Shown here: piece after piece, positions 1-8,930 of the stretch
How positions within the stretch are numbered: position 1 is the first letter of the stretch
How the letters are laid out: every line of letters starts with the position of its first letter
Origin: Burkholderiales bacterium
Lineage (GTDB): Bacteria > Pseudomonadota > Gammaproteobacteria > Burkholderiales > Usitatibacteraceae
Reading direction: 5' to 3'
Assembly (NCBI GenBank): GCA_025359985.1
Contig: JANYDB010000019.1
Location: 1-51,096 of the forward strand
DNA: 51,096 nt
Translations under genes and position numbers: made by a program
Notes under the pieces: model-generated
Told to the model about the DNA's origin: nothing
The model's database searches: none
Seen by the model: only the letters and a program-made list of their open reading frames with translations

Positions 1-855
1 TGCGTCCTGATCTGGGGTTCTACCTGGTTGGCCATAACCTATCAGCTTGGTCATGTGGCGCCTGAAATGTCGGTAGGCTATCGATTCATATTGGCTGCTG
101 CGGTGCTGTTTGTGTTTTGTTATTGGCGCAAATTACCGCTCTCATATAATTTAAAACAGCATGCTGATTTCGTCCTGCTCGGTGCGGGGATGTTTTGTAT
201 CAGCTACATTCTGGTTTATTACGCCGAAACATTTATTGTGTCGGGAATGGTGGCGGTTGCGTACTCGGCAAGCCCGATGATTAATATGTTTGGCTCGCGT
301 TTATTTTTTGGTACCAGAATGACTGTGCGAGTTGCCGTGGCCGCACTGTTTGGAATAGCAGGAATCGTCTGCGTGTTTTGGCATGAGTTCAGCCATCTTT
401 CCGCGAGCCGAAACGCCGAGTTAGGGGCGATCCTGACCGTGCTGTCGGTCGTTGCATCCTCTGCGGGCAGCATGGCCGCCACCCGCAATCAGAAGTTTGG
501 TTACAACACATGGAGCGGCCTGGCGTGGAGCATGTTGTATGGCGGCGTGATGTCCATCGTGATCGGATTGTTGATGGGTAAATCGCTGACCATTGATGTT
601 TCTAGCGGTTATGTTCTATCGCTAATTTATCTGGCGGTATTCGGCTCGGTCATCACTTTTGGCTGCTATCTGACGCTCATTGGCCGTATCGGTGCAGCGC
701 AAGCGGGCTATATCGGCGTGATGGTGCCGATTGTCGCGCTGAGTATTTCATTTTTCTTCGAAAAATTTGCGTGGGGATGGCTCACATCGATTGGTGTTTT
801 ATTGTCGGTAGTGGGCAATATCATTATGCTCAACCGTGAAAGTTTAAAAAATTAA
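1..855 (+). CDS. DMT superfamily permease (EamA type), 5' end cut by the window edge
   Basis: This is an inner-membrane transporter of the drug/metabolite transporter superfamily; the substrate cannot be read from sequence. The reading frame is open from base 1 and begins inside the first helix with the WGSTW motif typical of the start of an EamA repeat, so only a short N-terminal piece is missing. The visible 284 codons contain about nine hydrophobic helices in two homologous halves, the second starting near base 415. The protein ends in a short polar tail (NRESLKN). A TTG near base 28 could be mistaken for a start, but family alignment puts the true start upstream of the window. The downstream gene is convergent, 28 bp away. 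Confidence 0.85.
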   Translation, partial: CVLIWGSTWLAITYQLGHVAPEMSVGYRFILAAAVLFVFCYWRKLPLSYNLKQHADFVLLGAGMFCISYILVYYAETFIVSGMVAVAYSASPMINMFGSRLFFGTRMTVRVAVAALFGIAGIVCVFWHEFSHLSASRNAELGAILTVLSVVASSAGSMAATRNQKFGYNTWSGLAWSMLYGGVMSIVIGLLMGKSLTIDVSSGYVLSLIYLAVFGSVITFGCYLTLIGRIGAAQAGYIGVMVPIVALSISFFFEKFAWGWLTSIGVLLSVVGNIIMLNRESLKN

Positions 856-883
856 AAAATTTAAAACTAAAGCCGCAAGTTAT

Positions 884-1369
884 TTAAGGTTTGGGATAAT
901 CATCGCGATCCATAAATTGCGCTAATGCCGCCCGCGCTTTTTTGCGAATCATAATCTTGATCGGTAACGACCAGCCCAGCAATGTCCCAATCGGCCCCAG
1001 CGCCTGTCTTGACCAGCGCCAGAACGGGAAGCGATCAATATGGCGAATGATCTTGCCATCGCGGAACGCAAACACGGCGTCAATTCTGTTGTGAACCTTG
1101 CGCCCGGTTTGTGTGAAGGTGTATTTAGCTTCCCAATTTGCATGACCGCCTTGATCGTCAGCTCTGGCCATGGTCAATATAATCTCAAAATCGTTTTTGG
1201 CGCGTGAGGTCAGCATAGCCCACATCGCGCTGGCTTCAGTGCCGCGCAACATGGGGAAGGCGGGGTCGCTAAACATAATATCCGGGTGATAACACTGCGC
1301 CATGGCCGCCGCATCACGGCTCGCAAAGGCAGCATAGAAATCACGAATCAGTTTTTCGTTTGAGTGCAT
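884..1369 (-). CDS. NTF2-like / SnoaL-like protein
   Basis: This is a 161-residue soluble protein of the NTF2-like alpha+beta barrel superfamily, the fold of SnoaL and ketosteroid isomerase. It shows the family opening, a helix with RDFYAAFASRD followed by AMAQCYHPDI and a FSDPAF segment, and later strands around IDAVFAFRDGKIIRHIDRF. Members are small enzymes or ligand-binding proteins, and no substrate can be inferred here. The length is slightly longer than usual because of a basic C-terminal tail. The ATG at 1369 has a good ribosome binding site (GGGAG, about six bases upstream). It lies alone between a convergent transporter and the divergent fhs gene. Confidence 0.75.
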   Translation of the reverse strand: MHSNEKLIRDFYAAFASRDAAAMAQCYHPDIMFSDPAFPMLRGTEASAMWAMLTSRAKNDFEIILTMARADDQGGHANWEAKYTFTQTGRKVHNRIDAVFAFRDGKIIRHIDRFPFWRWSRQALGPIGTLLGWSLPIKIMIRKKARAALAQFMDRDDYPKP

Positions 1370-1611
1370 TTTTTCTCCCGGCGGGCTTATTTCAGGTGCG
1401 CTGTTTAATTCGACTGAACGTAATATTGTATTTCATGGCATTGATAGTTGCCTATATCAAACAACACGCATCGCCTGCATTCTGCTTGATGCTCATCAAG
1501 GTGGGAATGGGCCACCCAGTCACATACTTTCGACGCTCTGTAGATTTAAAAATAGTCGCATCTCAAAATAACTGCCTGTCAAAAATAATTGCACGTTAGC
1601 GGAGGATGGTC
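1370..1611. other. Intergenic region between the divergent NTF2-like gene and fhs
   Basis: About 240 bp separate the two divergent starts, so promoters for both genes should lie here. I see no convincing -35/-10 pair. An imperfect inverted repeat, TTGATA at 1441-1446 and TATCAA at 1455-1460, is present, but its spacing does not fit a known operator. GGAGG at 1601-1605 is the fhs ribosome binding site. Confidence 0.5.
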
Positions 1612-3282
1612 ATGTTGAGTGATATTGAAATTGCCCAAAAAGCAAAGATGCACAAGATTCAGGATGTCGCCGCTAAATTGGGTATTCCAGAAGAAGCGCT
1701 GGAGCCCTACGGACGCTACAAAGCCAAAGTGTCGCTTACCTATATTGAGAGTTTAAAAACAAAGAAAAACGGTAAGCTGATTTTGGTGACCGCCATCTCG
1801 CCTACGCCAGCCGGAGAAGGTAAAACCACCACGACGGTGGGCTTGGGTGACGCCCTCAACCAAATCGGGAAAAAAGCGATTATCTGTCTGCGCGAACCTT
1901 CGCTCGGTCCGGTATTTGGCATGAAAGGCGGTGCGGCGGGTGGTGGCTATGCACAAGTGGTACCGATGGAAGATATCAATCTGCATTTTACGGGCGACTT
2001 CTCAGCGATTGCGCTGGCTAATAATCTGCTTGCGGCCTTGATCGACAATCATATTCATCACGGCAACGAGTTGGGATTTGATGTGCGCCGCATTGCGTGG
2101 AAACGTGTGGTAGACATGAATGACCGTGCGCTCCGTGATGTCACTGTGGCGCTGGGTGGACCTGCCAATGGTTATCCGCGTCAGGATGGTTTTGATATTG
2201 TGGTGGCTTCTGAAATCATGGCCATTTTTTGTTTGGCAACATCCATTAAGGATTTGAAAGAACGCATTAGCAAAATTGTCGTCGGCTATACGCGCGATCT
2301 AAAACCCATCCTTGCCAAAGATTTGCAAGCGCAAGGCGCGATGACGGCACTGCTCAAAGACGCGATGATGCCGAATCTGGTGCAGACGCTGGAAAATAAC
2401 CCCGCCTTTATCCACGGTGGCCCCTTTGCGAATATTGCTCACGGCTGCAACTCTGTAACTGCAACGCAAACCGCCCTGAAGCTGGGCGACTATGTGGTGA
2501 CAGAAGCCGGGTTTGGGGCTGATCTGGGCGCTGAAAAATTTATTGATATTAAATGCCGCAAATCAGGTCTACGGCCCGATGCGGTCGTGATCGTGGCGAC
2601 AATTCGCGCGCTGAAATTTCACGGTGGCGTGGATGTGAAAGAAGTTTCAATCGAGAATATTGCAGCGCTGCAAGCAGGCATTGTCAATCTTGAACGCCAT
2701 GTGCATAACGTCATGGAAAATTATGGCTTGCCCTGCGTGGTCAGCGTTAATCACCGCACTCATGACACCGATGCTGAGGTGCAATGTTTAATGGATCGCC
2801 TCGGCAAGCTGGGTTGCAAGGTGGTGGTAGCCAGACACTGGGCAGACGGCGGCAAGGGTGCAACCGAAGTGGCCAAAATTGTAGTTGACCTATGTGAGCA
2901 GCCAAACAACTTCAAATTTGTATATGAAGATGCGATGCCGTTGTGGGACAAGATGAAAACTATTGCAACTAAAATTTATGGCGCATCCGGTATTGCCGCA
3001 GACAGCAAAGTGCGTGAGCAAATCAAGCGGCTTCAGGAGGCTGGCTATGGACACTACCCGGTTTGCGTGGCGAAAACTCAGTATTCATTTTCAACCGATC
3101 CACAATTACGCGGTGCACCGTCCGGGCATATTGTGACCGTACGTGAAGTGCGATTAGCAGCTGGTGCCGAGTTTGTTGTGATGGTTTGTGGGGATATCAT
3201 GACCATGCCGGGCTTGCCAAAGGTACCGAGTGCAGTGGCGATCAATGTTGACGATAGTGGCAAAATAATCGGCTTGTTTTGA
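1612..3282 (+). CDS. fhs: Formate--tetrahydrofolate ligase
   Basis: It catalyses ATP-dependent formylation of tetrahydrofolate to 10-formyl-THF in the cytoplasm, feeding one-carbon units to purine synthesis and fMet-tRNA. The 556-residue length is normal for the family. The P-loop [18 protein letters not shown] lies near residues 65-82, followed by [19 protein letters not shown] and the [16 protein letters not shown] segment, all highly conserved. ATG codons occur at 1606 and 1612. GGAGG at 1601-1605 directly abuts the first and is six bases from the second, so 1612 is the better start. The gene stands alone. purN, which consumes 10-formyl-THF, is about 29 kb away, and glycolate oxidase, which can feed C1 metabolism, is 3 kb downstream. 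Confidence 0.97.
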   Translation: MLSDIEIAQKAKMHKIQDVAAKLGIPEEALEPYGRYKAKVSLTYIESLKTKKNGKLILVTAISPTPAGEGKTTTTVGLGDALNQIGKKAIICLREPSLGPVFGMKGGAAGGGYAQVVPMEDINLHFTGDFSAIALANNLLAALIDNHIHHGNELGFDVRRIAWKRVVDMNDRALRDVTVALGGPANGYPRQDGFDIVVASEIMAIFCLATSIKDLKERISKIVVGYTRDLKPILAKDLQAQGAMTALLKDAMMPNLVQTLENNPAFIHGGPFANIAHGCNSVTATQTALKLGDYVVTEAGFGADLGAEKFIDIKCRKSGLRPDAVVIVATIRALKFHGGVDVKEVSIENIAALQAGIVNLERHVHNVMENYGLPCVVSVNHRTHDTDAEVQCLMDRLGKLGCKVVVARHWADGGKGATEVAKIVVDLCEQPNNFKFVYEDAMPLWDKMKTIATKIYGASGIAADSKVREQIKRLQEAGYGHYPVCVAKTQYSFSTDPQLRGAPSGHIVTVREVRLAAGAEFVVMVCGDIMTMPGLPKVPSAVAINVDDSGKIIGLF

Positions 3283-3703
3283 GACGACATGGGTGCGGCA
3301 GTAATGCGCGCGCGATCGGATCAAATTAAAGCGGATGTTTTTGCACGGCGTGGGTGATTTTTCAGCCAGATTGTTAGCCAGGTTTTGCCTGACGCCGTCA
3401 GCGCGTCAGGCTACCTGTAAAAGTAAACTATGCAGGTTGTGTCCAGGCCGGTGGGCACGGATAATTGTGGCGAAAGTTTTTCCATGGCTACGATGCCATG
3501 AACGCGGCATTGTATTTGGCTGGCGATGAGGCAAAATTCATCAACCTAGTATGCTTGGCTGTAGACAGCGGCAGATTTGTGTAAGGTAGAGGTTTATAGG
3601 CGTTAAAGCCGTATTGCTCAATGCCATTAAGTACTAAGTACTACGAAGTGCCATTAAGTGTGGTTAGTCGCCATCTACGTATAAATATAAACTGTAAAAC
3701 AAG
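3283..3703. other. 420-bp gene-free region with a palindrome and short direct repeats
   Basis: No convincing gene is seen. The region holds a strong hairpin (3387-3411) and a pair of 11-base direct repeats, TGCCATTAAGT at 3622-3632 and 3649-3659, a little upstream of the kinase gene. Between the repeats AAGTACT occurs twice in tandem. The repeats may belong to the kinase promoter or operator, but nothing else supports that. Confidence 0.45.
3387..3411. repeat. Perfect 9-bp inverted repeat
   Basis: GCCTGACGC at 3387-3395 pairs with GCGTCAGGC at 3403-3411 around a 7-base loop. No T-tract follows, so it is not a classical intrinsic terminator, although it lies about 105 bp after fhs. It could be a REP-like chromosomal palindrome or a Rho-dependent stability hairpin. 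Confidence 0.5.
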
Positions 3704-5002
3704 ATGACTCAATTGCCCCAACAGCCTGAAGTGATTGGCAAGTATCGCGTGATTCGCGAGCTTGGACGAGGCGCTACGAGCGCTGTCTATCTGGCTGAAG
3801 ACAGTTTTAACAGCCGCAATGTTGCTATCAAACTGATGTTCCCCGAAATGCTGAAAGACAAAGAGGATGGCGCGCTTTATAAGAGCATGTTCCTAAACGA
3901 AGCTTCGCTCGCTGGCAAAATTATTCATCCTCATATCGTTACCATTTTTGATGCGGTAGTGGAAGATGAGGTGAGCTATATTGTGATGGAATATGTCGAG
4001 GGAGGCACGCTCGAAAAATATTGCAAGCCCGGCAATCGTCTCGAAAATCAGGTGGTTGCCGAAATTATTTTCAAATGTGTTCGTGCATTAGCATTTGCCA
4101 ATATGGAAGGCTTGATTCATCGTGACATCAAGCCCGGCAATATTTTGCACAAGCATGGCAGCGATATCAAAGTGGCCGATTTTGGTGCCGCTTTGAGCAA
4201 GGTTTCAGACCGCACTCAGGTAGCGGCTGTGGGCTCCCCCCTTTATATGGCGCCCGAAATTATTACTGGCGCTAAAGCAACTGTGCAATCCGATATTTAC
4301 GCGTTGGGTATGGTGATGTATATGTTGCTGGCGGGCCGTCCGCCATTTGAAGCCACAAATGCCGCGAGTCTAGCGTATCAAATTGTGAATCATGAGCCCG
4401 AGCCACCGTCGCGCTATTGCGAGGGAATCACAGCTGCGATTGAGGATATCGTCAAGCAGGCGATGGCTAAAGAAGTGGCGCATCGCTACGCTTCGTGGGA
4501 GGCATTCGGCAAAGATTTGGCCGCGCTTTGGCAAGGCGAGCAAACGCCGCAGCAGACCAAAGGCGAGGTTTCTGACACCGAGCAATTCAGCTTCTTAAAA
4601 ACACTCGCATTCTTTCGCGGTTTCCCTGAAAACGAGTTGTGGGAAGTGCTTAAAATTAGTAAATGGCGTTCGTTTGTGGCGGGCACGGTACTGATCAAGG
4701 AAGGGGATGTAGGCGATTCGTTTTTTATCCTCGCCAGCGGCAGCGTGAAAGTCATGCGCGGTAAGCGACTGTTGAATGTATTGGGATCGGGCGACTGTTT
4801 TGGCGAAATGTCCTACCTTGCAAAACGTGATGGTCCTCGCTCGGCAACTATTTCAACGGCGACTGATTGCGTAGTGATGAAAGTACGTGCGCAAGATTTA
4901 AGCAGTGCGACATATAACTGTCGTCTGTTATTTGACAGAAAATTTTTGGAGACATTGGTTGAGCGACTGGAGACTGCCAATCAACAGCTGGCAGTGACAT
5001 AA
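3704..5002 (+). CDS. Soluble Ser/Thr protein kinase fused to a cyclic-nucleotide-binding domain
   Basis: This 432-residue cytoplasmic signalling protein joins a Hanks-type kinase (about residues 12-275) to a cNMP-binding domain (about 303-415). The kinase keeps every catalytic element: glycine loop GRGATS at 21-26, Lys43 (VAIKL), a helix-C Glu near 66, HRDIKPGN at 139-146, DFG at 159-161 and APE at 183-185. The C-terminal domain keeps the phosphate-binding cassette, with FGEMS (Glu368) and PRSAT (Arg379), so it may really bind cAMP or cGMP. There are no transmembrane segments or PASTA repeats. The likely logic is nucleotide-regulated phosphorylation, like a one-chain PKA/PKG; that is inference. 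It is not in an operon with an obvious substrate; MAPEG follows after 123 bp. Confidence 0.93.
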   Translation: MTQLPQQPEVIGKYRVIRELGRGATSAVYLAEDSFNSRNVAIKLMFPEMLKDKEDGALYKSMFLNEASLAGKIIHPHIVTIFDAVVEDEVSYIVMEYVEGGTLEKYCKPGNRLENQVVAEIIFKCVRALAFANMEGLIHRDIKPGNILHKHGSDIKVADFGAALSKVSDRTQVAAVGSPLYMAPEIITGAKATVQSDIYALGMVMYMLLAGRPPFEATNAASLAYQIVNHEPEPPSRYCEGITAAIEDIVKQAMAKEVAHRYASWEAFGKDLAALWQGEQTPQQTKGEVSDTEQFSFLKTLAFFRGFPENELWEVLKISKWRSFVAGTVLIKEGDVGDSFFILASGSVKVMRGKRLLNVLGSGDCFGEMSYLAKRDGPRSATISTATDCVVMKVRAQDLSSATYNCRLLFDRKFLETLVERLETANQQLAVT

Positions 5003-5125
5003 GTGCGCCGTCAGTGACGGGCAACAAAACCTTTTTAGCCAGCCTTTTTGAGCTGCAATTTGAAAACAAAAATCAATAACCAGCGCATGCATGACCATGC
5101 ACCACGCTAACCTGAGGAATAATTG

Positions 5126-5515
5126 ATGACGCTCACCATTACCGCTATATATGGCTCATGTCTGGCGCTATTGTTAATCATACTCGCCGTCCCGGTCATG
5201 AAGCTGAGGCGCGGCTTGCGTGTAGGCTTGGGCGACGGCGGGCACGATTCATTACGCCAGGCTGTTCGTGCGCACGGCAATGCGGCTGAATTTATTCCGA
5301 TGTTTGTTGTCCTGTTAGCGATATATGAACTGAACCATGCTTCGGCGATAGCGCTGCATTTTTTTGGCGCTGTATTTCTGGTGGCACGCGTGGCGCATGC
5401 GGGCGGGCTCTATAGCAGTTCTGGTGTATCTGTTGGCCGTGTGCTGGGCGTGGCGGGAACATTCGGATGCATTATTGGCTTGGCCATGGCTAATCTGCTC
5501 AAGGCGACGTTGTAA
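5126..5515 (+). CDS. MAPEG family membrane protein
   Basis: This is a 129-residue integral membrane protein of the MAPEG family (membrane-associated proteins in eicosanoid and glutathione metabolism). Four hydrophobic helices are visible, and the family signature RAHGNAAEFIPMF lies near residues 48-60. Bacterial members are often glutathione-linked, but their substrates are mostly unknown. A TTG precedes the ATG by three bases (5123). The ATG at 5126 is preferred because GAGGA at 5114-5118 gives normal spacing. The gene converges on the DUF456 gene, 30 bp away. Confidence 0.88.
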   Translation: MTLTITAIYGSCLALLLIILAVPVMKLRRGLRVGLGDGGHDSLRQAVRAHGNAAEFIPMFVVLLAIYELNHASAIALHFFGAVFLVARVAHAGGLYSSSGVSVGRVLGVAGTFGCIIGLAMANLLKATL

Positions 5516-5545
5516 ATGAGGCGATGGCAGGTAAAAATTGAATTG

Positions 5546-6037
5546 CTAAATAAAATATGCAATCACAAAGACCCCGACCATGGTGAGCGCTAGCGCTAAT
5601 TTAGCCAGCGCGCCCAGCAGTAATCCTAACCAGGTTGCGAATCCAACTTTCCCCGCCTGACTTAGTTGGCCGCGTGCGATAAATTCGCCGATCACCGCCC
5701 CGACAAACGGGAAGACAAATATCCCAACCAAACCGAAAAAGAGCCCGACGATACTGCCAATAGCGGCGCCCACCAGTGCCAGTTTGGACGCACCCGCACG
5801 CTTGGCGCCCACTACGGTGGCCAGCAAATCAGCTGCAATTGCCAACGCTGTCAACACCGCGAGAATGGTTAAAGTTGGCCAGCCAATGCGCTGAAAATTA
5901 TCGATCCATGCGGCGATGAGCAAACCACCGAATACAAACGGCACGCCCGGTAGTGCCGGCAGAATGGTTCCAGCGAGCCCAACCAGCACCAAAATAGCTG
6001 AAAGCGCCCAGAGTAAATAAACTGCATTTCCGCTCAT
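5546..6037 (-). CDS. DUF456 family membrane protein
   Basis: This is a small, strongly hydrophobic inner-membrane protein with four or five helices. The glycine-rich pattern PALPGVPFVFGGLL near residues 25-38, the later GAAIGSIVGLFFG and PFVGAVIGEFIARG are characteristic of DUF456. The function of the family is unknown. The open frame extends upstream to a GTG at 6103, and ATG codons occur at 6052 and 6037. I chose 6037 because the family normally starts just before the first helix and 163 residues is the usual length; there is no strong ribosome binding site to settle it. It stands alone, divergent from glcD. Confidence 0.82.
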   Translation of the reverse strand: MSGNAVYLLWALSAILVLVGLAGTILPALPGVPFVFGGLLIAAWIDNFQRIGWPTLTILAVLTALAIAADLLATVVGAKRAGASKLALVGAAIGSIVGLFFGLVGIFVFPFVGAVIGEFIARGQLSQAGKVGFATWLGLLLGALAKLALALTMVGVFVIAYFI

Positions 6038-6250
6038 GCCGGATCCCGTCATAATCAATTGATAAGCCGTGGTGTCGCGATCAATATCGATCTGGCAGCA
6101 CACGGAGTAAACGCTTTGATGATGTGCACTAGGTAAATAAAAGTATCAAATAATTTTCAACTTTGAGTGTTCAGTGCGCCCCCAAAATGGCGTTGTGAGT
6201 ATTGAAGATAGCCTATCATGCGGTAGGAAATACACAAAACGGTGAGATCC

Positions 6251-7735
6251 ATGCCTGCGCTACCTGATCGTATTCCGTCTGTTTCGCGGGATTTGCTTAT
6301 TGCTAAATTGAAGACAATTTTACCGTCTGACGCGGTGCTGACTTCTGACGAAACATTGCGGCCTTATGAATGTGATGGCCTGTCTGCTTATCGCCAGTTG
6401 CCGATGCTTGCAGTGTTGCCCAAGACTATTGATGAGGTGGTGCAAATTATGCAGGTGGCGCAGGAAACGGGCACCAAAGTCGTGGCGCGCGGCTCAGGCA
6501 CAGGGCTTTCGGGCGGCGCTACGCCGCTGGGTGATGGCATCTTGATGTCTCTCGCAAAATTTAATCAAGTGGTTAAAATTGACCCGTTAGCGCGCACCGC
6601 CGTCGTGCAGTCCGGGGTGCGTAATCTTAAAATCTCGGAGGATGTTGCGCCACTCAATCTCTACTACGCGCCTGACCCTTCATCACAAATTGCTTGCTCC
6701 ATTGGCGGTAATGTAGCCGAAAATTCGGGTGGCGTGCACTGTCTTAAATACGGTCTCACAATTCACAACATTCTCAAAATTGAAGTGGTGACTATCAGGG
6801 GGGAACAGGTCACGGTCGGTTCTGATGCGCTCGATGCGCCGGGCTATGATTTACTGGCGTTGATGACGGGCTCGGAAGGTATGTTGGGCATTACTACCGA
6901 GATTACGGTGAAGCTCACACCGAAGCCGCAGCTGGCGCGTGTGGTGATGGCCAGTTTCGATGATGTCGAGAAGGCGGGCAATGCCGTTGCCAATGTCATT
7001 GGTGCGGGCATCATTCCGGCTGGTTTGGAAATGATGGATAAGCTTGCCACCGAAGCCGTGGAGGGATTTGTGCATGCTGATTACGATCTGAATGCTGAAG
7101 CGATTTTGTTGTGTGAATCTGACGGTACACCAGAAGAAGTGGCTGAGGAAATCGCCAAAATGGAAGCGGTCATGCGAGCTTCGGGCGCTACTGGAATTAG
7201 GGTTTCAAATAATGAAATTGAACGCCTGAGATTCTGGTCAGGACGCAAGGCAGCATTTCCCGCAGTGGGACGAATTTCTCCAGATTATTATTGTATCGAT
7301 GGCTCAATCCCGCGCCGCGCACTGGCGGCGGTATTGAAGCGTACCGCAGAGCTTTCGATTAAATACAATCTGCGCTGCGCGAATGTGTTCCATGCAGGTG
7401 ATGGTAATTTACACCCGTTAATTTTGTATGACGCCAATATTGGGGGTGAGCTTGAAAAAACCGAAGCGTTTGCGGCTGATATTTTGGAGTTATGCATCGA
7501 ATACGGCGGTACCATTACCGGCGAACATGGTGTCGGCATCGAAAAAATTAACCAGATGTGCAGCCAATTTTCGGACGGTGAACGGGAAACTTTCTTCGCG
7601 ATCAAACGAGCTTTTGACAGCGATATGCTACTCAATCCCGGCAAAGTTATTCCCTCGCTTGCGCGCTGCGCTGAGTATGGACGAATGCGGGTGCATCAAG
7701 GGCAATTGCCTTACGCCGAGATTCCGCGTTTCTGA
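6251..7735 (+). CDS. glcD: Glycolate oxidase subunit GlcD (FAD-linked)
   Basis: This is the flavin-bearing catalytic subunit of membrane-associated glycolate oxidase, which oxidises glycolate to glyoxylate with GlcE and GlcF. The 494-residue protein has a PCMH-type FAD domain with GSGTGLSGGATP at 81-92 and NVAENSGGVHC near 155. The FAD-oxidase C-terminal domain has HAGDGNLHP and GGTITGEHGVGIEKI. The frame opens at a GTG (6242), but GGTGAG at 6241-6246 looks like the ribosome binding site for the ATG at 6251. glcE starts 47 bp after the stop, and the three genes form one operon. No glcC regulator, glcG or malate synthase gene is present in the window. Confidence 0.95.
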   Translation: MPALPDRIPSVSRDLLIAKLKTILPSDAVLTSDETLRPYECDGLSAYRQLPMLAVLPKTIDEVVQIMQVAQETGTKVVARGSGTGLSGGATPLGDGILMSLAKFNQVVKIDPLARTAVVQSGVRNLKISEDVAPLNLYYAPDPSSQIACSIGGNVAENSGGVHCLKYGLTIHNILKIEVVTIRGEQVTVGSDALDAPGYDLLALMTGSEGMLGITTEITVKLTPKPQLARVVMASFDDVEKAGNAVANVIGAGIIPAGLEMMDKLATEAVEGFVHADYDLNAEAILLCESDGTPEEVAEEIAKMEAVMRASGATGIRVSNNEIERLRFWSGRKAAFPAVGRISPDYYCIDGSIPRRALAAVLKRTAELSIKYNLRCANVFHAGDGNLHPLILYDANIGGELEKTEAFAADILELCIEYGGTITGEHGVGIEKINQMCSQFSDGERETFFAIKRAFDSDMLLNPGKVIPSLARCAEYGRMRVHQGQLPYAEIPRF

Positions 7736-7782
7736 AATGATTTTATAAAAAGGCGTGCCCCGTCTTAACGAAAAATATATTC

Positions 7783-8892
7783 ATGCAAGCATTTATCAGC
7801 GACTTAAGTGATCGTCTCAAAGAGCACACGGCCAACCGACGGCCGTTAGTCATCCATGGCGGTAATACCAAAGCGTTCTATGGCGGTGCCGCCAACAACG
7901 CGAGTAATGGCGCAACTTATAGCTCATCGTTGGATATGCGGTCCTACAGCGGCATCATTGAATATGAGGCGAAGGAATTGGTGTTGACGGTTCGTGCTGG
8001 CACTACACTGGCGGAGATCGAAGCCGCAATGGACGCTGAGAATCAAATGTTGCCCTTCGAGCCGCCGCGATATGGGGAGAATGCGACATCTCTTGCCACC
8101 ATCGGCGGCACCGTAGCGGCAGGTTTATCCGGCCCGCGTCGCGCTTATGCAGGCTCAGTACGTGATTTTGTGTTGGGCACCCGCATTATGAATGGCAAGG
8201 GCGAAAATTTAAATTTTGGCGGGCGCGTCATCAAAAACGTTGCAGGCTATGACGTCTCGCGCCTGATGACCGGTGCAATGGGCACGCTGGGGGTTTTGCT
8301 TGATCTTTCATTCAAGGTTTTGCCCAAGCCTGCTGCAGAAATTACCTTGCGCTTTGAGATGAACGAAACCATCGCCATTCAGCGCATGAACGAATGGGCA
8401 GGCAAGCCACTACCGCTGTCAGCCACTAGCTGGTTTGAAAATTGTTTGATGGTGCGATTGTCTGGCGCTATCGCAGGCGTGAAGGCGGCGCAGAATAAAA
8501 TCGGTGGTGAAAGCCTGGAGAATGAGGCTGCGCGAGGCTTTTGGGCCGATTGTCGAGACCAAAGTGGGGTGTTTTTTGAAAATAATTTGTGCGCCCATGA
8601 ACCACTTTGGCGTTTATCAGTTCCTGCCACCACGCCGCCATTGCAGCTTGGGCTGCCGCAACTTATGGAATGGGGCGGTGCGCTCCGCTGGATCAGCGGT
8701 GCAGCCGATACAACGTCCTTGCGGGCCAAGGTGGCGGCGGTGGGCGGGCATGTTACTTTATTTAGAGGTGGCGATAAATCGGTTGGTGTATTTCACCCGC
8801 TGCAAGCGACGCTGCTTCCGATTCACCGCAGTTTAAAGGCTGCATTTGATCCTGCCGATATATTAAATCGCGGCCGCATGGATAATTTTTAA
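7783..8892 (+). CDS. glcE: Glycolate oxidase subunit GlcE
   Basis: This is the second FAD-binding subunit of glycolate oxidase, 369 residues, a usual length. The PCMH-like FAD domain occupies the N-terminal half: HGGNTKAFYGG near residue 25, IGGTVAAGLSGPRRAYAGS near 107-125, and GRVIKNVAGYDVSRLMTGAMG near 147-167. The C-terminal half is the less conserved cap region. There is no obvious ribosome binding site before the ATG, which may mean coupling or weak translation. It lies between glcD and glcF with gaps of 47 and 38 bp. Confidence 0.94.
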   Translation: MQAFISDLSDRLKEHTANRRPLVIHGGNTKAFYGGAANNASNGATYSSSLDMRSYSGIIEYEAKELVLTVRAGTTLAEIEAAMDAENQMLPFEPPRYGENATSLATIGGTVAAGLSGPRRAYAGSVRDFVLGTRIMNGKGENLNFGGRVIKNVAGYDVSRLMTGAMGTLGVLLDLSFKVLPKPAAEITLRFEMNETIAIQRMNEWAGKPLPLSATSWFENCLMVRLSGAIAGVKAAQNKIGGESLENEAARGFWADCRDQSGVFFENNLCAHEPLWRLSVPATTPPLQLGLPQLMEWGGALRWISGAADTTSLRAKVAAVGGHVTLFRGGDKSVGVFHPLQATLLPIHRSLKAAFDPADILNRGRMDNF

Positions 8893-8930
8893 TGTGCATG
8901 GCGTAGCTGAAACCTAAAAGAAAATAACTC

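Noticed and set aside
1441-1460. TTGAT and ATCAA half-sites like an FNR box upstream of fhs
   Set aside because: The spacing between the half-sites is 10 bases, while an FNR box needs 4, so it is probably chance.
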